Source of the DNA: Candidatus Giovannonibacteria bacterium RIFCSPHIGHO2_01_FULL_45_24
GTDB taxonomy: Bacteria; Patescibacteriota; Minisyncoccia; UBA11713; 2-01-FULL-45-33
NCBI GenBank assembly: GCA_001778495.1
Contig: MFHE01000006.1
Span: 1-53,086 of the forward strand
Length of the DNA: 53,086 bases
Direction: 5' to 3'
Below are positions 1 to 9,300 of this stretch, one piece after another (the stretch's first letter is position 1; the number at the start of each line of letters is the position of its first letter). Both the position numbers and the translations under genes were made by a program. The notes below the pieces were generated by a model, which was given only the letters and a program-made list of their open reading frames with translations, searched no databases and was not told where the DNA came from.

Positions 1-1
1 C

Positions 2-1894
2 AGAAAAGCGCGCAAGGGGTCGCCGTCGCAAGAAGCATCCCAGACCACAACCCCAACGCCATCAACGTTTATTCTGGGGCCGGGCGACTACACCAGAGAA
101 GTCCCGGGCTGGAAAGACCGTCCCTATGACCTGCATGTCCCTACAGGTTATGATGGCTCCAAGTTCACTCCAGTTGTTTTGGCTATTCATGGCGGAGGGG
201 GTAATAGCGAGGCGCAGAAAAAATTAACCTGCCCTAATGGCGATGTTAGCAATTCAAAGTGCCTTGACAAATTAGCTGACCGAGAAGGATTTATTGTTGT
301 TTATCCAAACGGAACCGGCTTTCGTCTAAAAAATGTTCGGGGCTGGAATGCGGGAGGGGGCAAAGACGGGTACGCCTGTATAAGCGCCAAGGCCTGCGAG
401 GAGAATATAGACGATGTCGGCTATTTCAGAACCCTTCTTGATGATCTTGAAAAAGCAGTTAATGTTGACTCTTCGCGGGTATATGCAACAGGTATCTCTA
501 ACGGAGGCGCGATGAGTTATCGATTGGCGTGCGAACTTTCAGACAGAATTGCGGCGATTGCTCCGGTGGGCGGCGGCTATCAATTTCCTGCCGTTGCGTC
601 TTGCGCGCCGAAACGGCCGATCCCAATGCTTCAAATCCACGGCACGGAAGATCCATTATGGCCTTATCAGGGTGGCGAATCCGCGTCTCCGCTCATGGAG
701 GACAGAGGAATAATGTATTCAATTACGGACACCATCGCCAAATGGGGCTCAATAAACGGATGCGCCAAAGGAGCGCCTATTCAGATTGAGAATTTGCCGG
801 ATACCGATACAGCTGACGGCACTACAGTGACCATGTTTACTTATCAAGGATGCAAAGCCGGGGTAGCGCACTACAGAGTCAATGGCGGCGGGCATACCTG
901 GCCGCAAGGATTCCAGTATTTTGGCGAAAAGGTTATAGGAAAAACAAGCCAAGACATCAATGCCAATGAAGTCATTTGGGAATTTTTCAAGAAGCATGCA
1001 ATTTCTGGTGAGGTATTGTCTCCATCAACTCTTGGCCCTGGCGATTACGAATTTTCCTTGGAGCATGACGGGCTAACACGAACCTACAAAGTTCACGTGC
1101 CACCGCAATACGATAGCAGGTCCCCGGCATCGGCAGTGATTTACGTTCATGGCGGCGGAGGCAATGCGAGGTCCGCGTATTTGGACAAGATGGACAAAAC
1201 TGCAGATAAATTCGGTTTTATCTTGGTTATTCCGGAAGGGACAGGCGAGGTGAAATTTGGCGAACTGCGCGCCAGCTGGAACGGCGGGAAATGGGATATG
1301 GGAGAATGTTGCGGCAATGCCGATGACGTTGGCTTTATATCTGCCATGATCAGTGATATCAAAAAGAATTTTAATGTGGACAGTAAACGCATCTACGCCA
1401 CAGGAATTTCAAACGGTGGATTGATGGTTAATCGTCTTGGCTGTGAGCTGGCGGATAAAATCGCGGCAATTGCCACGGTGGCGCCGGCGGGGATAGAATC
1501 TAGCTGCAGCCCCTCGCGGTCGATTCCGGTAATGGACATCCACGGCACGGCCGATACTTGCAATCCTTATAACGGCGGCGAGCCGTCCAATTCGTTTTGC
1601 CGCAACGTGGGCTACACGCGTATGGCCCCTGACCAGGTGGTAAATAGGTGGCTATCAATCAACGGATGCGCGGCTGATCCCAAAAAATCCAAATTAAACG
1701 AGAAGGTTTCTTATACTACGTACTCTAATTGCAAAGAAGGTGCAGAGGTAGTGTTTGTGAAAGTGGGAGGAATGGGTCATGCCTGGCCGAGCGGTTTTGA
1801 GTCAAAATTGCTTGGCATCTATCCAGTGTCATATGATATTTCGGCTGACCAGATTTGGGAATTTTTCAAAGAAAATCGCCCATCAAAATTTTAA
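2..1894 (+). CDS. Tandem two-domain secreted esterase (PHB depolymerase / LpqC / feruloyl-esterase-like), 5' truncated by window edge
   Basis: Frame of ORF 179..1894 is open back to base 2 (encodes ..ILGPGDYTREVPGWKDRPYDLHVPTGYDGSKFTPVVLAIHGGGG); two homologous halves each with HGGGGN, GISNGG nucleophile elbow and GGGHTWP / GMGHAWP histidine motif. Confidence 0.85.
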   Translation, partial: RKARKGSPSQEASQTTTPTPSTFILGPGDYTREVPGWKDRPYDLHVPTGYDGSKFTPVVLAIHGGGGNSEAQKKLTCPNGDVSNSKCLDKLADREGFIVVYPNGTGFRLKNVRGWNAGGGKDGYACISAKACEENIDDVGYFRTLLDDLEKAVNVDSSRVYATGISNGGAMSYRLACELSDRIAAIAPVGGGYQFPAVASCAPKRPIPMLQIHGTEDPLWPYQGGESASPLMEDRGIMYSITDTIAKWGSINGCAKGAPIQIENLPDTDTADGTTVTMFTYQGCKAGVAHYRVNGGGHTWPQGFQYFGEKVIGKTSQDINANEVIWEFFKKHAISGEVLSPSTLGPGDYEFSLEHDGLTRTYKVHVPPQYDSRSPASAVIYVHGGGGNARSAYLDKMDKTADKFGFILVIPEGTGEVKFGELRASWNGGKWDMGECCGNADDVGFISAMISDIKKNFNVDSKRIYATGISNGGLMVNRLGCELADKIAAIATVAPAGIESSCSPSRSIPVMDIHGTADTCNPYNGGEPSNSFCRNVGYTRMAPDQVVNRWLSINGCAADPKKSKLNEKVSYTTYSNCKEGAEVVFVKVGGMGHAWPSGFESKLLGIYPVSYDISADQIWEFFKENRPSKF

Positions 1895-1955
1895 AACTCC
1901 TGCACCCTGTGGATAAAACTCTTTGAGAATGTGTGTTATATGCTAATCTAAAATC

Positions 1956-3599
1956 ATGGAAAATCACAAAGAAGAATTAGCCCAAAAGGGCCTTAAGGCA
2001 TTTCAAAAGGAATTTTTGGTCATCGGCAGGACTCACATCAAGGCCTGGCACGCCTGGCTTGTTTTAGGGTTAGTTGCCGGCATTACGGCCGGCGTTTTGT
2101 TTGTGGCGAACCGTTCCGGGAAATTTAGTTTTGGCTTGGCGGAAGGAAACGCCAAACCGGTCATAAGCCAGCCCGTACTTCCTTCCGGCAAGACCCCTGC
2201 CGAGGAAAGCGCTTCATTTACTTTTACCGCAAGCGATGCGGATAACGACGATTTGGCATGGTTTGTTGAATGGGGGGACGACTCTGTGACCTACTGGGAC
2301 GGCGAGAGAGAAGTTGCAAGCGAATCTGAACTTTGCCTCAATCCCGGGCAAAACCAAAAGGGCTGGACATTCAACGCTTCGCACAGCTGGCGGGCGGAGC
2401 AAATATATCGTATCGGCGCAGCTGCCTGGGATTGCAAGAGCGACGGAGTAGCCGATATCGTTTTTCAATTTTTCGTGGGCGTAGGAGCGGGCACGCCCCA
2501 AATTTCTTCCCCCAACTTATCCGGCCCATATACCGTGGGCGGAAGCTACAATTTTACTCTCCGTGGGAGCGGCGGATATCCTCCGGATTATACATGGCGC
2601 CTCGATGCCGGTTCGCCCGGTCCGCTCCCCCCAAATTTCACGCTCCAAAAAAGCGCAACTAACATGGGTAGCGCCGAACTCAAAGGCTCTTTTGCCACTC
2701 CGGGAAGCTATGCCTACACCATTACTTTGAGTGACGGCCAGAAACAGTCCTCCAAGCAATTTACCACGATAGTCAGGCCCCGCCCCAGCGTTGACATAAA
2801 AGCCAACGACCAGGACGGCGACATAACTATCCAGCAGGGCTCTCATCTTGGTATTTCCTGGACCTCCAGCAACAGCGATTCTTGCGCGGCATCGCCTGAA
2901 GTGCCCGCTCTTTGGTCCGGCGCCAAGCCGGCGAGCGGCTCCCAGAATATCGGCCCATTCAGCGGAACGGTGCGGTTTGGATTAACTTGTAAAACAAGCC
3001 AGGCCTCGGCTTCCGACAGCGTTACGGTAACGTCCGTACCACTGCCCAGCGTTGATCTTAAGGGCAACGGTTCGGACGGTCCGATAACTATTCCATATAA
3101 TACCTCTCTCGCTCTTTCCTGGACTTCCAGCAACGCTACCTCTTGCAACGGGGAAGGACATTCTTCTTGGTCGGGTGCGAAAGCCATAAGCGGCTCCCAA
3201 ACCATCGCTCCATTGACCAATGGTGGCACAAATAGATTTAGTTTAACGTGCACCGGATCCGGGGGTTCTAGGTCGGACGGTGTTACGGTGACGGTTGCTT
3301 CGCAACCAACTCAACAATCTTCTTTTAATGTGACATCTCCCAACGGAGGCGAAAGCTGGAAGCAGAAAAGCACTCACAAAATCAAGTGGACCTCAACCAG
3401 CAAATCAAAGAAGGTGAGCATTTCTCTTGAGAACCCTTCTTATACTCTCATCATCAACAGCAATACCGACAACGACGGGCTTTTTGAGTGGACGATTCCC
3501 AAGAACGTTCCGCCGGGGCAATATCAGATCACGATAGCGGATGCTTCCAAGCCAAGCGATTTTGACCGCAGCGACGCGCCGTTTAGTATTGTTCCCTGA
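1956..3599 (+). CDS. Membrane-anchored surface protein with PKD/Ig-like repeats and C-terminal Kre9/KNH-like (Ser-Thr-rich GPI-anchored family) domain
   Basis: N-terminal TM (AWLVLGLVAGITAGVLFVA); two repeats SVDxK.NxxDGxITI..LxxSWTSSN..SC; C-terminal VTSPNGGESWKQKSTHKIKWTS.. Confidence 0.75.
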   Translation: MENHKEELAQKGLKAFQKEFLVIGRTHIKAWHAWLVLGLVAGITAGVLFVANRSGKFSFGLAEGNAKPVISQPVLPSGKTPAEESASFTFTASDADNDDLAWFVEWGDDSVTYWDGEREVASESELCLNPGQNQKGWTFNASHSWRAEQIYRIGAAAWDCKSDGVADIVFQFFVGVGAGTPQISSPNLSGPYTVGGSYNFTLRGSGGYPPDYTWRLDAGSPGPLPPNFTLQKSATNMGSAELKGSFATPGSYAYTITLSDGQKQSSKQFTTIVRPRPSVDIKANDQDGDITIQQGSHLGISWTSSNSDSCAASPEVPALWSGAKPASGSQNIGPFSGTVRFGLTCKTSQASASDSVTVTSVPLPSVDLKGNGSDGPITIPYNTSLALSWTSSNATSCNGEGHSSWSGAKAISGSQTIAPLTNGGTNRFSLTCTGSGGSRSDGVTVTVASQPTQQSSFNVTSPNGGESWKQKSTHKIKWTSTSKSKKVSISLENPSYTLIINSNTDNDGLFEWTIPKNVPPGQYQITIADASKPSDFDRSDAPFSIVP

Positions 3600-3655
3600 A
3601 ATTAGTATTGTGGCGGCTCCGAGCGGTGGTGGCCTGTAATACTTTAAAAAATAAC

Positions 3656-3689
3656 CCCAACCCGCGCTGGAAGACCGGCGCGGGTTGGG
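3656..3689 (+). repeat. GC-rich inverted repeat CCCAACCCGCGC-TGGAAGACCG-GCGCGGGTTGGG immediately upstream of a TATAAT box
   Basis: Perfect 12-bp arms read from sequence; not followed by a T-run. Confidence 0.9.
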
Positions 3690-3701
3690 TATAATTAAAC
3701 A

Positions 3702-4703
3702 ATGGAGAAATTTCGCGAATATGATTTCATCGCCATCGGTGATACGGTAACGGACGCCTTCATTGACCTTAAAGAAGGAGGGGCGGCGCATCTGGACATA
3801 GACAAGGGAGCGCGGGAGCTTTGCCTGCGCTTTGCCGACAAAATTCCCTATGACGAGGTCTACGTCGTGCCGGCGGTGGGGAACAGCGCCAACGCCGCGG
3901 TGGCGGCCTCGCGATTGGGACTCAAAAGCGCTTTGGTTTCAAATATCGGAGACGATTACTTCGGCAAAGAGTGTCTTGACGCACTCAAAAAAGAGAAGGT
4001 GGCGACGAATTTTATAAAAGTTCACAAAGGCATTAAGACCAACTACCATTATGTTTTGTGGTATGAAGACGACCGGACGATTCTGATAAAGCACGAAAGT
4101 TTTCCTTATGAACTGCCGGATATCAATGAGCCCAAGTGGGTTTATTGCTCTTCTCTTGCCGGCAATTCGGAAGAATTTCACAAAGATATCGAAAATTATT
4201 TAAATATACATTCCCAAATCAAGTTTGCCTTCCAGCCCGGCACTTTTCAGATGAAAATGGGGAAAGAAAAGCTCGCCGGGATTTATCGGCGCTCCGATGT
4301 TTTTATCTGCAATAGAGAGGAAGCGCAGAGAATTTTAGGGACTTCGGAAGAAGACATAAAAAAACTTATGGACTGGCTTCACAAATTAGGCCCCAAAATT
4401 GTGGTTGTGACCGATGGGCCAAAAGGCGCTTACGCTTCAGACGGGAAGGAAGCGTGGTTTATGCCGCCTTATCCCGACCCCAAACCGCCCTACGAGAGAA
4501 CCGGCGCGGGCGATGCGTTTTCTTCCACTTTCGTGGCGGCTTTATGTTTGGGTAAAAGCGTTCCGGAGGCGTTGTTGTGGGCGCCCGTAAATTCCATGTC
4601 GGTGGTGCAGTATGTCGGGGCGCGGGAAGGGCTTTTGACGCGCGAAAAACTTGAAGAATATCTCGCCAAGGCCCCGAAAGATTACGAACCAAAGAGGATA
4701 TGA
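3702..4703 (+). CDS. PfkB-family carbohydrate kinase
   Basis: C-terminal GAGDAFSSTFVAAL signature, N-terminal sugar-kinase fold motifs. Confidence 0.85.
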   Translation: MEKFREYDFIAIGDTVTDAFIDLKEGGAAHLDIDKGARELCLRFADKIPYDEVYVVPAVGNSANAAVAASRLGLKSALVSNIGDDYFGKECLDALKKEKVATNFIKVHKGIKTNYHYVLWYEDDRTILIKHESFPYELPDINEPKWVYCSSLAGNSEEFHKDIENYLNIHSQIKFAFQPGTFQMKMGKEKLAGIYRRSDVFICNREEAQRILGTSEEDIKKLMDWLHKLGPKIVVVTDGPKGAYASDGKEAWFMPPYPDPKPPYERTGAGDAFSSTFVAALCLGKSVPEALLWAPVNSMSVVQYVGAREGLLTREKLEEYLAKAPKDYEPKRI

Positions 4704-5566
4704 GTCTTAAAGAAATTCTAGCTCAAGCTTCCAGCGAAAAATGGGCCGTCCCACATTTTAATTTTTCCAATTTGGAAATTTTGAAAGCCGTGGTCGAGGC
4801 CGCGCGCGAGACCAAAAGCCCGGTTTTGGTGGGGACTTCAGAAGGGGAGAGAAATTTTGTCGGGCTTCCCGAGGCGGTCTCAATGGTTAAAGCCTTTCGC
4901 GAATCTTCCGGGCTTCCGATTTTTTTGAACGCCGACCACACTAAGTCGGTTGAGGCCGCCAAACAAGCGATGGACGCCGGATATGACTCCGTGCACATTG
5001 ACCTCTCGGCCCTCTCTTTTGAAGAAAATGTCCGCGGGACTACAGAGGTGGTAAAATATGCGCGCGACAAATCTTCTGAAATTTCCGCGGAAGGAGAATT
5101 GGGCTATCTTCGCGGCGAGTCAAAAATAGAAAAGAAAAAAATTGAGATAAGGCCGGAAGATTATACTGACCCCGAAGAGGCGGCGGATTTTGTCAAAAAA
5201 ACCGGCGTGGATAGATTGGCGATTGCAGTCGGGAATGTTCACGGGATTACTCTGGATGAACCGAAGCTGGATGTCGAACGCATAAAAAAAATCCGCGCTG
5301 TTGTTTCGCCTGAAGTGGCGCTCGTTTTACACGCGGGTTCGGGCATTCCGGACGAGGATATCAAGACCGCGATTTCGGCCGGGATTTCCAACATCCACAT
5401 TTCCACCGAACTTCGCGCCGAATTTCGCGAGGAACTTGAAAAATCTTTGCACAAAAAAGGCGAAGCCGAATACGCACCGTATAAAATTTTGGAGCCCGTG
5501 GTCGAAGCCATAAAACAAAAAGCCGTTGAAAAAATAGAATTGTTCAGCTCGGCTAACAGGATGTAG
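4700..5566 (+). CDS. Class II fructose-bisphosphate aldolase family protein
   Basis: NADHTKSVEAAKQAMDAGYDSVHID, GNVHGI, LVLHAGSGIPDEDI, GISNIHISTELR; 4-nt overlap with upstream kinase. Confidence 0.9.
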   Translation: MSLKEILAQASSEKWAVPHFNFSNLEILKAVVEAARETKSPVLVGTSEGERNFVGLPEAVSMVKAFRESSGLPIFLNADHTKSVEAAKQAMDAGYDSVHIDLSALSFEENVRGTTEVVKYARDKSSEISAEGELGYLRGESKIEKKKIEIRPEDYTDPEEAADFVKKTGVDRLAIAVGNVHGITLDEPKLDVERIKKIRAVVSPEVALVLHAGSGIPDEDIKTAISAGISNIHISTELRAEFREELEKSLHKKGEAEYAPYKILEPVVEAIKQKAVEKIELFSSANRM

Positions 5567-5600
5567 GTCGGCAAGGATGAAGTTGGTTATTTAGTTGACT

Positions 5601-5624
5601 AACTTTTCGCGATCGCGTAAAGTT
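5601..5624. promoter_or_regulatory. 24-bp palindrome AACTTTTCGCGATCGCGTAAAGTT (candidate operator or terminal repeat, copy 1)
   Basis: Shares core AACTTTNNNCGATCGNNNAAAGTT with 6216..6239; 6 nt upstream of ATG at 5631. Confidence 0.8.
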
Positions 5625-5630
5625 GAACCA

Positions 5631-6194
5631 ATGGCAAAGTATCTGTATAGTCCGATAAAACAACGAGTGGTGTTACTCCTTGCGGCGGGTTTAACCTTGG
5701 GGTTTTCTCCCTCGCCGCGCGTGCACGCCAGGATTTGGAAAAGTTTGCCAAAGGCCTGGAAAGAAATAGGACGGACAACGCTTCGAAGAATTATTAAGGA
5801 GTTTAAATATAAGCGACTCGTGGATTTGAAAGAAGAAAAAGATGGAACGGTTACGGTTGTTCTGACAAAATTGGGAGAGTTACATGCCTTAAGATATAAT
5901 CCCGAAAATATCAAAATAGCTGTACCGGCTAGGTGGGACAAGAAATGGCGGATTGTAATATTTGATATTCCCGAGAAGAAAAAGAAAGCAAGAAACGCTC
6001 TTAGATGGGAGCTCAAAAAACTAGGGTTTTTTGAGCTCCAAAAAAGCGTTTGGGTTTTTCCGTACGAATGCGGCGACGCCATTGATTTTCTGATGGAGTT
6101 TTTTGAAATCCGCAGCCATGTTCGTCTTTTGGAAGTTTCTGATATGAGTCACGATGCCGATTTGCGGTTGCATTTTAAATTGGGTGTGAATTAG
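5631..6194 (+). CDS. PaaX-like / Cas2-fold winged-helix transcriptional regulator
   Basis: WRIVIFDIPEKKKKARNALRWELKKLGFFELQKSVWVFPYEC Cas2/PaaX-C-like motif; start chosen at MAKYLYSPIKQ after the palindrome (ORF track starts at 5595). Confidence 0.75.
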   Translation: MAKYLYSPIKQRVVLLLAAGLTLGFSPSPRVHARIWKSLPKAWKEIGRTTLRRIIKEFKYKRLVDLKEEKDGTVTVVLTKLGELHALRYNPENIKIAVPARWDKKWRIVIFDIPEKKKKARNALRWELKKLGFFELQKSVWVFPYECGDAIDFLMEFFEIRSHVRLLEVSDMSHDADLRLHFKLGVN

Positions 6195-6215
6195 CGCGGG
6201 CAAGTTCATTGGTAT

Positions 6216-6239
6216 AACTTTCAACGATCGCTGAAAGTT
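6216..6239. promoter_or_regulatory. 24-bp palindrome AACTTTCAACGATCGCTGAAAGTT (copy 2)
   Basis: Same core as 5601..5624; extended similarity in inverted orientation (AAAGTTnnACCAATG). Confidence 0.8.
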
Positions 6240-6294
6240 GAATAAAATAATTTGAGGATAGCCATTACGTCCTTTTTTGAGTATAATGTGAAAT

Positions 6295-7263
6295 ATGCCC
6301 AAGATTTTTGTAACCAGAAAGATTCTAGAGGCGGGGATTAAAAAACTCCAGAACGCCGGATATGAAGTGGAAGTAAATCCTGAAGACAGGGTTCTTACTA
6401 AAGATGAGTTGATTAAGCAAGTTAAGCAAGTTAAGCCGGATGCGGTTTTGGCGCTTTTGACGGACAAGCTGGACGCGGAGGTTTTTGAAGCGGCTGCCGG
6501 AGTGAAAATTTTTGCGAATATGGCCGTGGGGTTTGATAATGTTGATGTCGCGGCCGCAAAGAAAGCCGGGATTATGGTCGCCAATACCCCGGGAGTTCTT
6601 ACTGACACTGTCGCCGAGCATACTTTTGCCTTGATGCTCGCGATAGCGCATCGGGTTTCGGAAGGGGACAGATTCGCGCGCGCCGGGAAATACCACGGCT
6701 GGGAGCCGATGATGCTCTTGGGCACGGACTTGTCGCAAAAAGTAGTGGGAATTTTAGGGCTTGGGCGGATCGGCTCGCGCGTGGTGCATCACGCGGCCAA
6801 AGGATTTGACGCCCGCGTGATTTATTACGACGTCAAACGAAACGAGGATTTTGAAAAAGAGATTGGAGCGGAGTTTCGCGCAACCCCGGAAGAGGTTTTG
6901 AAAGAAGCGGATTTTGTTTCTATTCATGTGCCACTTTTATCCCAGACACGCCATCTGATAAACGCCGAGCGCTTGAAGCTTATGAAACCCACCGCTTATT
7001 TAATTAATACTTCCCGCGGCCCGGTGGTGGACGAGAAAGCGCTCGCCGAGGCCTTGAAAAACGGAATTATCAAAGGAGCGGCTTTGGACGTTTTTGAAAA
7101 CGAGCCCGCCATAGAACCAGAGCTTTTAAAATTGGAAAATATAATTTTAACTCCGCACATTGCCTCGGCCACCGAAGAAACCCGCGCCAAAATGGCCGAA
7201 CTCGCGGCTGAAAACATAATCGCGGCCCTTTCCGGCAAAGAACCTCCTAATCTTGTAAAATAG
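6295..7263 (+). CDS. D-isomer 2-hydroxyacid dehydrogenase (glyoxylate/hydroxypyruvate reductase-like)
   Basis: GILGLGRIGSRV NAD-binding motif, LINTSRGPVVDEKAL, TPHIASATEETR. Confidence 0.9.
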   Translation: MPKIFVTRKILEAGIKKLQNAGYEVEVNPEDRVLTKDELIKQVKQVKPDAVLALLTDKLDAEVFEAAAGVKIFANMAVGFDNVDVAAAKKAGIMVANTPGVLTDTVAEHTFALMLAIAHRVSEGDRFARAGKYHGWEPMMLLGTDLSQKVVGILGLGRIGSRVVHHAAKGFDARVIYYDVKRNEDFEKEIGAEFRATPEEVLKEADFVSIHVPLLSQTRHLINAERLKLMKPTAYLINTSRGPVVDEKALAEALKNGIIKGAALDVFENEPAIEPELLKLENIILTPHIASATEETRAKMAELAAENIIAALSGKEPPNLVK

Positions 7264-7288
7264 CCAATTCGGGTGTAGCATATGCTTT

Positions 7289-7969
7289 ATGCAGTCAATA
7301 ATCGCGGAAAAGCGCGATATTTTAGGCAAACAAGTAAAAACCTTGCGCAGCAAGGGTTTTTTGCCCGCGGTGGTCTATAGCGGTGGCAAGGCGGCGGAGC
7401 CGATCTCGGTAAAAGAGTCGGATTTCAACAAGCTTTGGCAATCGGCTGGAGAGTCCACCGTTATTGAGCTGGTTTTAGGCGGGCAGAAAAGAAACGTACT
7501 GATACACGACGTTGCAGTTGATCCTTTGAAAGACAAACCCGTCCACGCGGATTTTTACGCGGTGGATATGCATAAGAAAATCCGTGTTGACGTGCCTTTG
7601 GAATTTTCCGGAGAGTCGGAAGCCGTGAACGCCGGTGGAATTTTGATTAAGGTTCTGCACTCGCTTAAAATTGAGGCCTTGCCGAAGAACCTGCCTCACT
7701 CAATTTCCGTTTACATATCCGCCATCAAAACCATAGGAGATTCTATTTTAATAAGCGATTTAAAAATTCCGGCAGGCGTTTCCTTATTGGACGCCGAGTC
7801 GGAAACCGTTGCCGTGGTTGAAGCCCCGAGGACAGAGAAGGAGCTAAAAGCGGCTGAAACCGCTGTGGCGGAAGAGCCGCCTTTAGAGTCCATTGAGGTT
7901 TTGAGCAAAAAGCCCAAAGCCGAAGCCGAAGAGGGCGGGGAAAGCAAGGCCGCTCTAAAAAATGAGTAA
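7289..7969 (+). CDS. rplY: 50S ribosomal protein L25 / general stress protein Ctc
   Basis: GFLPAVVYSGGKAAEPISV, HDVAVDPLKDKPVHADFYAVD, VDVPLEFSGESEAV. Confidence 0.9.
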   Translation: MQSIIAEKRDILGKQVKTLRSKGFLPAVVYSGGKAAEPISVKESDFNKLWQSAGESTVIELVLGGQKRNVLIHDVAVDPLKDKPVHADFYAVDMHKKIRVDVPLEFSGESEAVNAGGILIKVLHSLKIEALPKNLPHSISVYISAIKTIGDSILISDLKIPAGVSLLDAESETVAVVEAPRTEKELKAAETAVAEEPPLESIEVLSKKPKAEAEEGGESKAALKNE

Positions 7970-9299
7970 TCTAATAAATTTAATAAGCGTTTTTTCGCTG
8001 GCCGTGTCTTTTGCCAACGCCCAGATTGACCCCGTTAGAGGCATTGCCTCTAACGGGGTTGACCCGGCGCTGGTTAATTCGCGCCGGACGGAGCTGGAAG
8101 CGCAGCTCCGCGAATACGAAGCGCAAATAGACCAATATCAGAATCTTATCCGGGGCAAGCAGGCGGAAGCAAATTCGCTGAAGCGGGAGATAGATATACT
8201 AAACGCCGAAATATCCAAAGCTAAGCTGGAAATCAAAACCAGAACTTTAAACATTCAAAAATTAATCGGGGACATAAATCAAAAATCAAAAAATATTGAA
8301 GAGCTGGCTGCCGAGATAAACGCGTCCCGGCAGTCGCTTACGGAATTTTTGCGCAAAGTCAGGCAAAACGACAATTTTTCCGCTTTGGAGCTCGCACTGA
8401 TTTACGACAACGCGTCGGAATTCTTCGGAGAATTGCAGTCAATTGACAATCTGCAGGTGTCTTTGCAGCAGGCGCTCGCGAAATTCAGCAATTTAAAAAT
8501 AGAAGAAGAAAAAGCCAGGGACGAACTGGAAGAGCAGAGAGGGGAAGAGCTGGAGTTGCGGGCCTTGCAGGAACTCCAGAAAAAGGTTTTAGAGAAAAAC
8601 GAAAAAGAAAAGCAAAAACTGCTGAAAGACACTAAAGGAAAAGAATCAGAATACCAGAAAATTCTCAAAGACAAGCAAAAAAACGCGGCAAGCATCCGAA
8701 GCCAGCTTTTCCTTTTGGTTGGGTCGCCTTCCATCCCGTTTGAAAAAGCTTTGGAATACGCCAATTTAGCGGAAAAAGCCACGGGCGTGCGGCCGGCGTT
8801 TCTTTTGGGGCTGATTACCGAAGAATCAAATCTGGGGCAGAACGTAGGCAAGGGAAATTGGAAAATAGATTTATCGCACGCGAGGTGCGCCAAACAAAGG
8901 GAAGCATTTTTGCAAATAACTTCGGAGCTCGGCTTGGACCCAGACCTGACGCCGGTTTCAAAAAAATCCTGGTATGGGTATTGCGGCGGCGCCATGGGCC
9001 CGGCGCAATTTATCCCGACAACCTGGCAGCTTTATAAAGACGCTGTCGCCAGGCGCACCGGAAACAACCCGTCCTCGCCATGGAACCCCAAAGACGCGTT
9101 TATGGCCGCGGCTTTGCTGTTAAAAGACAACGGCGCGCGCGCGGGCAACTACGACGCCGAATGGACCGCGGCGATGAAATATCTGGCCGGTTCCAATTGG
9201 AAGAAAAAGGCCTATCGCTTCTACGGCGACGATGTTATGGCAATCGCCAAAAAATATCAAGAGCAGATTGATTTGCTCCAGGGCCTAGCGCAGAGATAA
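7962..9299 (+). CDS. Secreted coiled-coil protein with C-terminal lytic transglycosylase-like domain
   Basis: Signal-like N-terminus, long coiled coil, LGLITEESNLGQNVG ... YCGGAMGPAQFIPTTWQLYKD. Confidence 0.8.
   Translation: MSNLINLISVFSLAVSFANAQIDPVRGIASNGVDPALVNSRRTELEAQLREYEAQIDQYQNLIRGKQAEANSLKREIDILNAEISKAKLEIKTRTLNIQKLIGDINQKSKNIEELAAEINASRQSLTEFLRKVRQNDNFSALELALIYDNASEFFGELQSIDNLQVSLQQALAKFSNLKIEEEKARDELEEQRGEELELRALQELQKKVLEKNEKEKQKLLKDTKGKESEYQKILKDKQKNAASIRSQLFLLVGSPSIPFEKALEYANLAEKATGVRPAFLLGLITEESNLGQNVGKGNWKIDLSHARCAKQREAFLQITSELGLDPDLTPVSKKSWYGYCGGAMGPAQFIPTTWQLYKDAVARRTGNNPSSPWNPKDAFMAAALLLKDNGARAGNYDAEWTAAMKYLAGSNWKKKAYRFYGDDVMAIAKKYQEQIDLLQGLAQR
8029..8059. repeat. Palindromic repeat ACCCCGTTAGAGGCA-T-TGCCTCTAACGGGGT inserted in frame
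   Basis: 15-bp perfect arms with 1-nt centre; encodes PVRGIASNGV just after signal peptide. Confidence 0.9.
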
Positions 9300-9300
9300 A

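Noticed and set aside
529-789. Short ORFs overlapping larger genes in other frames (529..789, 2333..2662, 9080..9271, 44190..44408 and similar)
   Set aside because: No signature motifs, overlap confident CDSs, composition typical of frame-shifted coding
5631-6194. Cas2-like domain as evidence of a CRISPR system
   Set aside because: No cas1 or repeat-spacer array nearby; N-terminal winged helix and flanking palindromes fit a PaaX-like regulator or cassette instead
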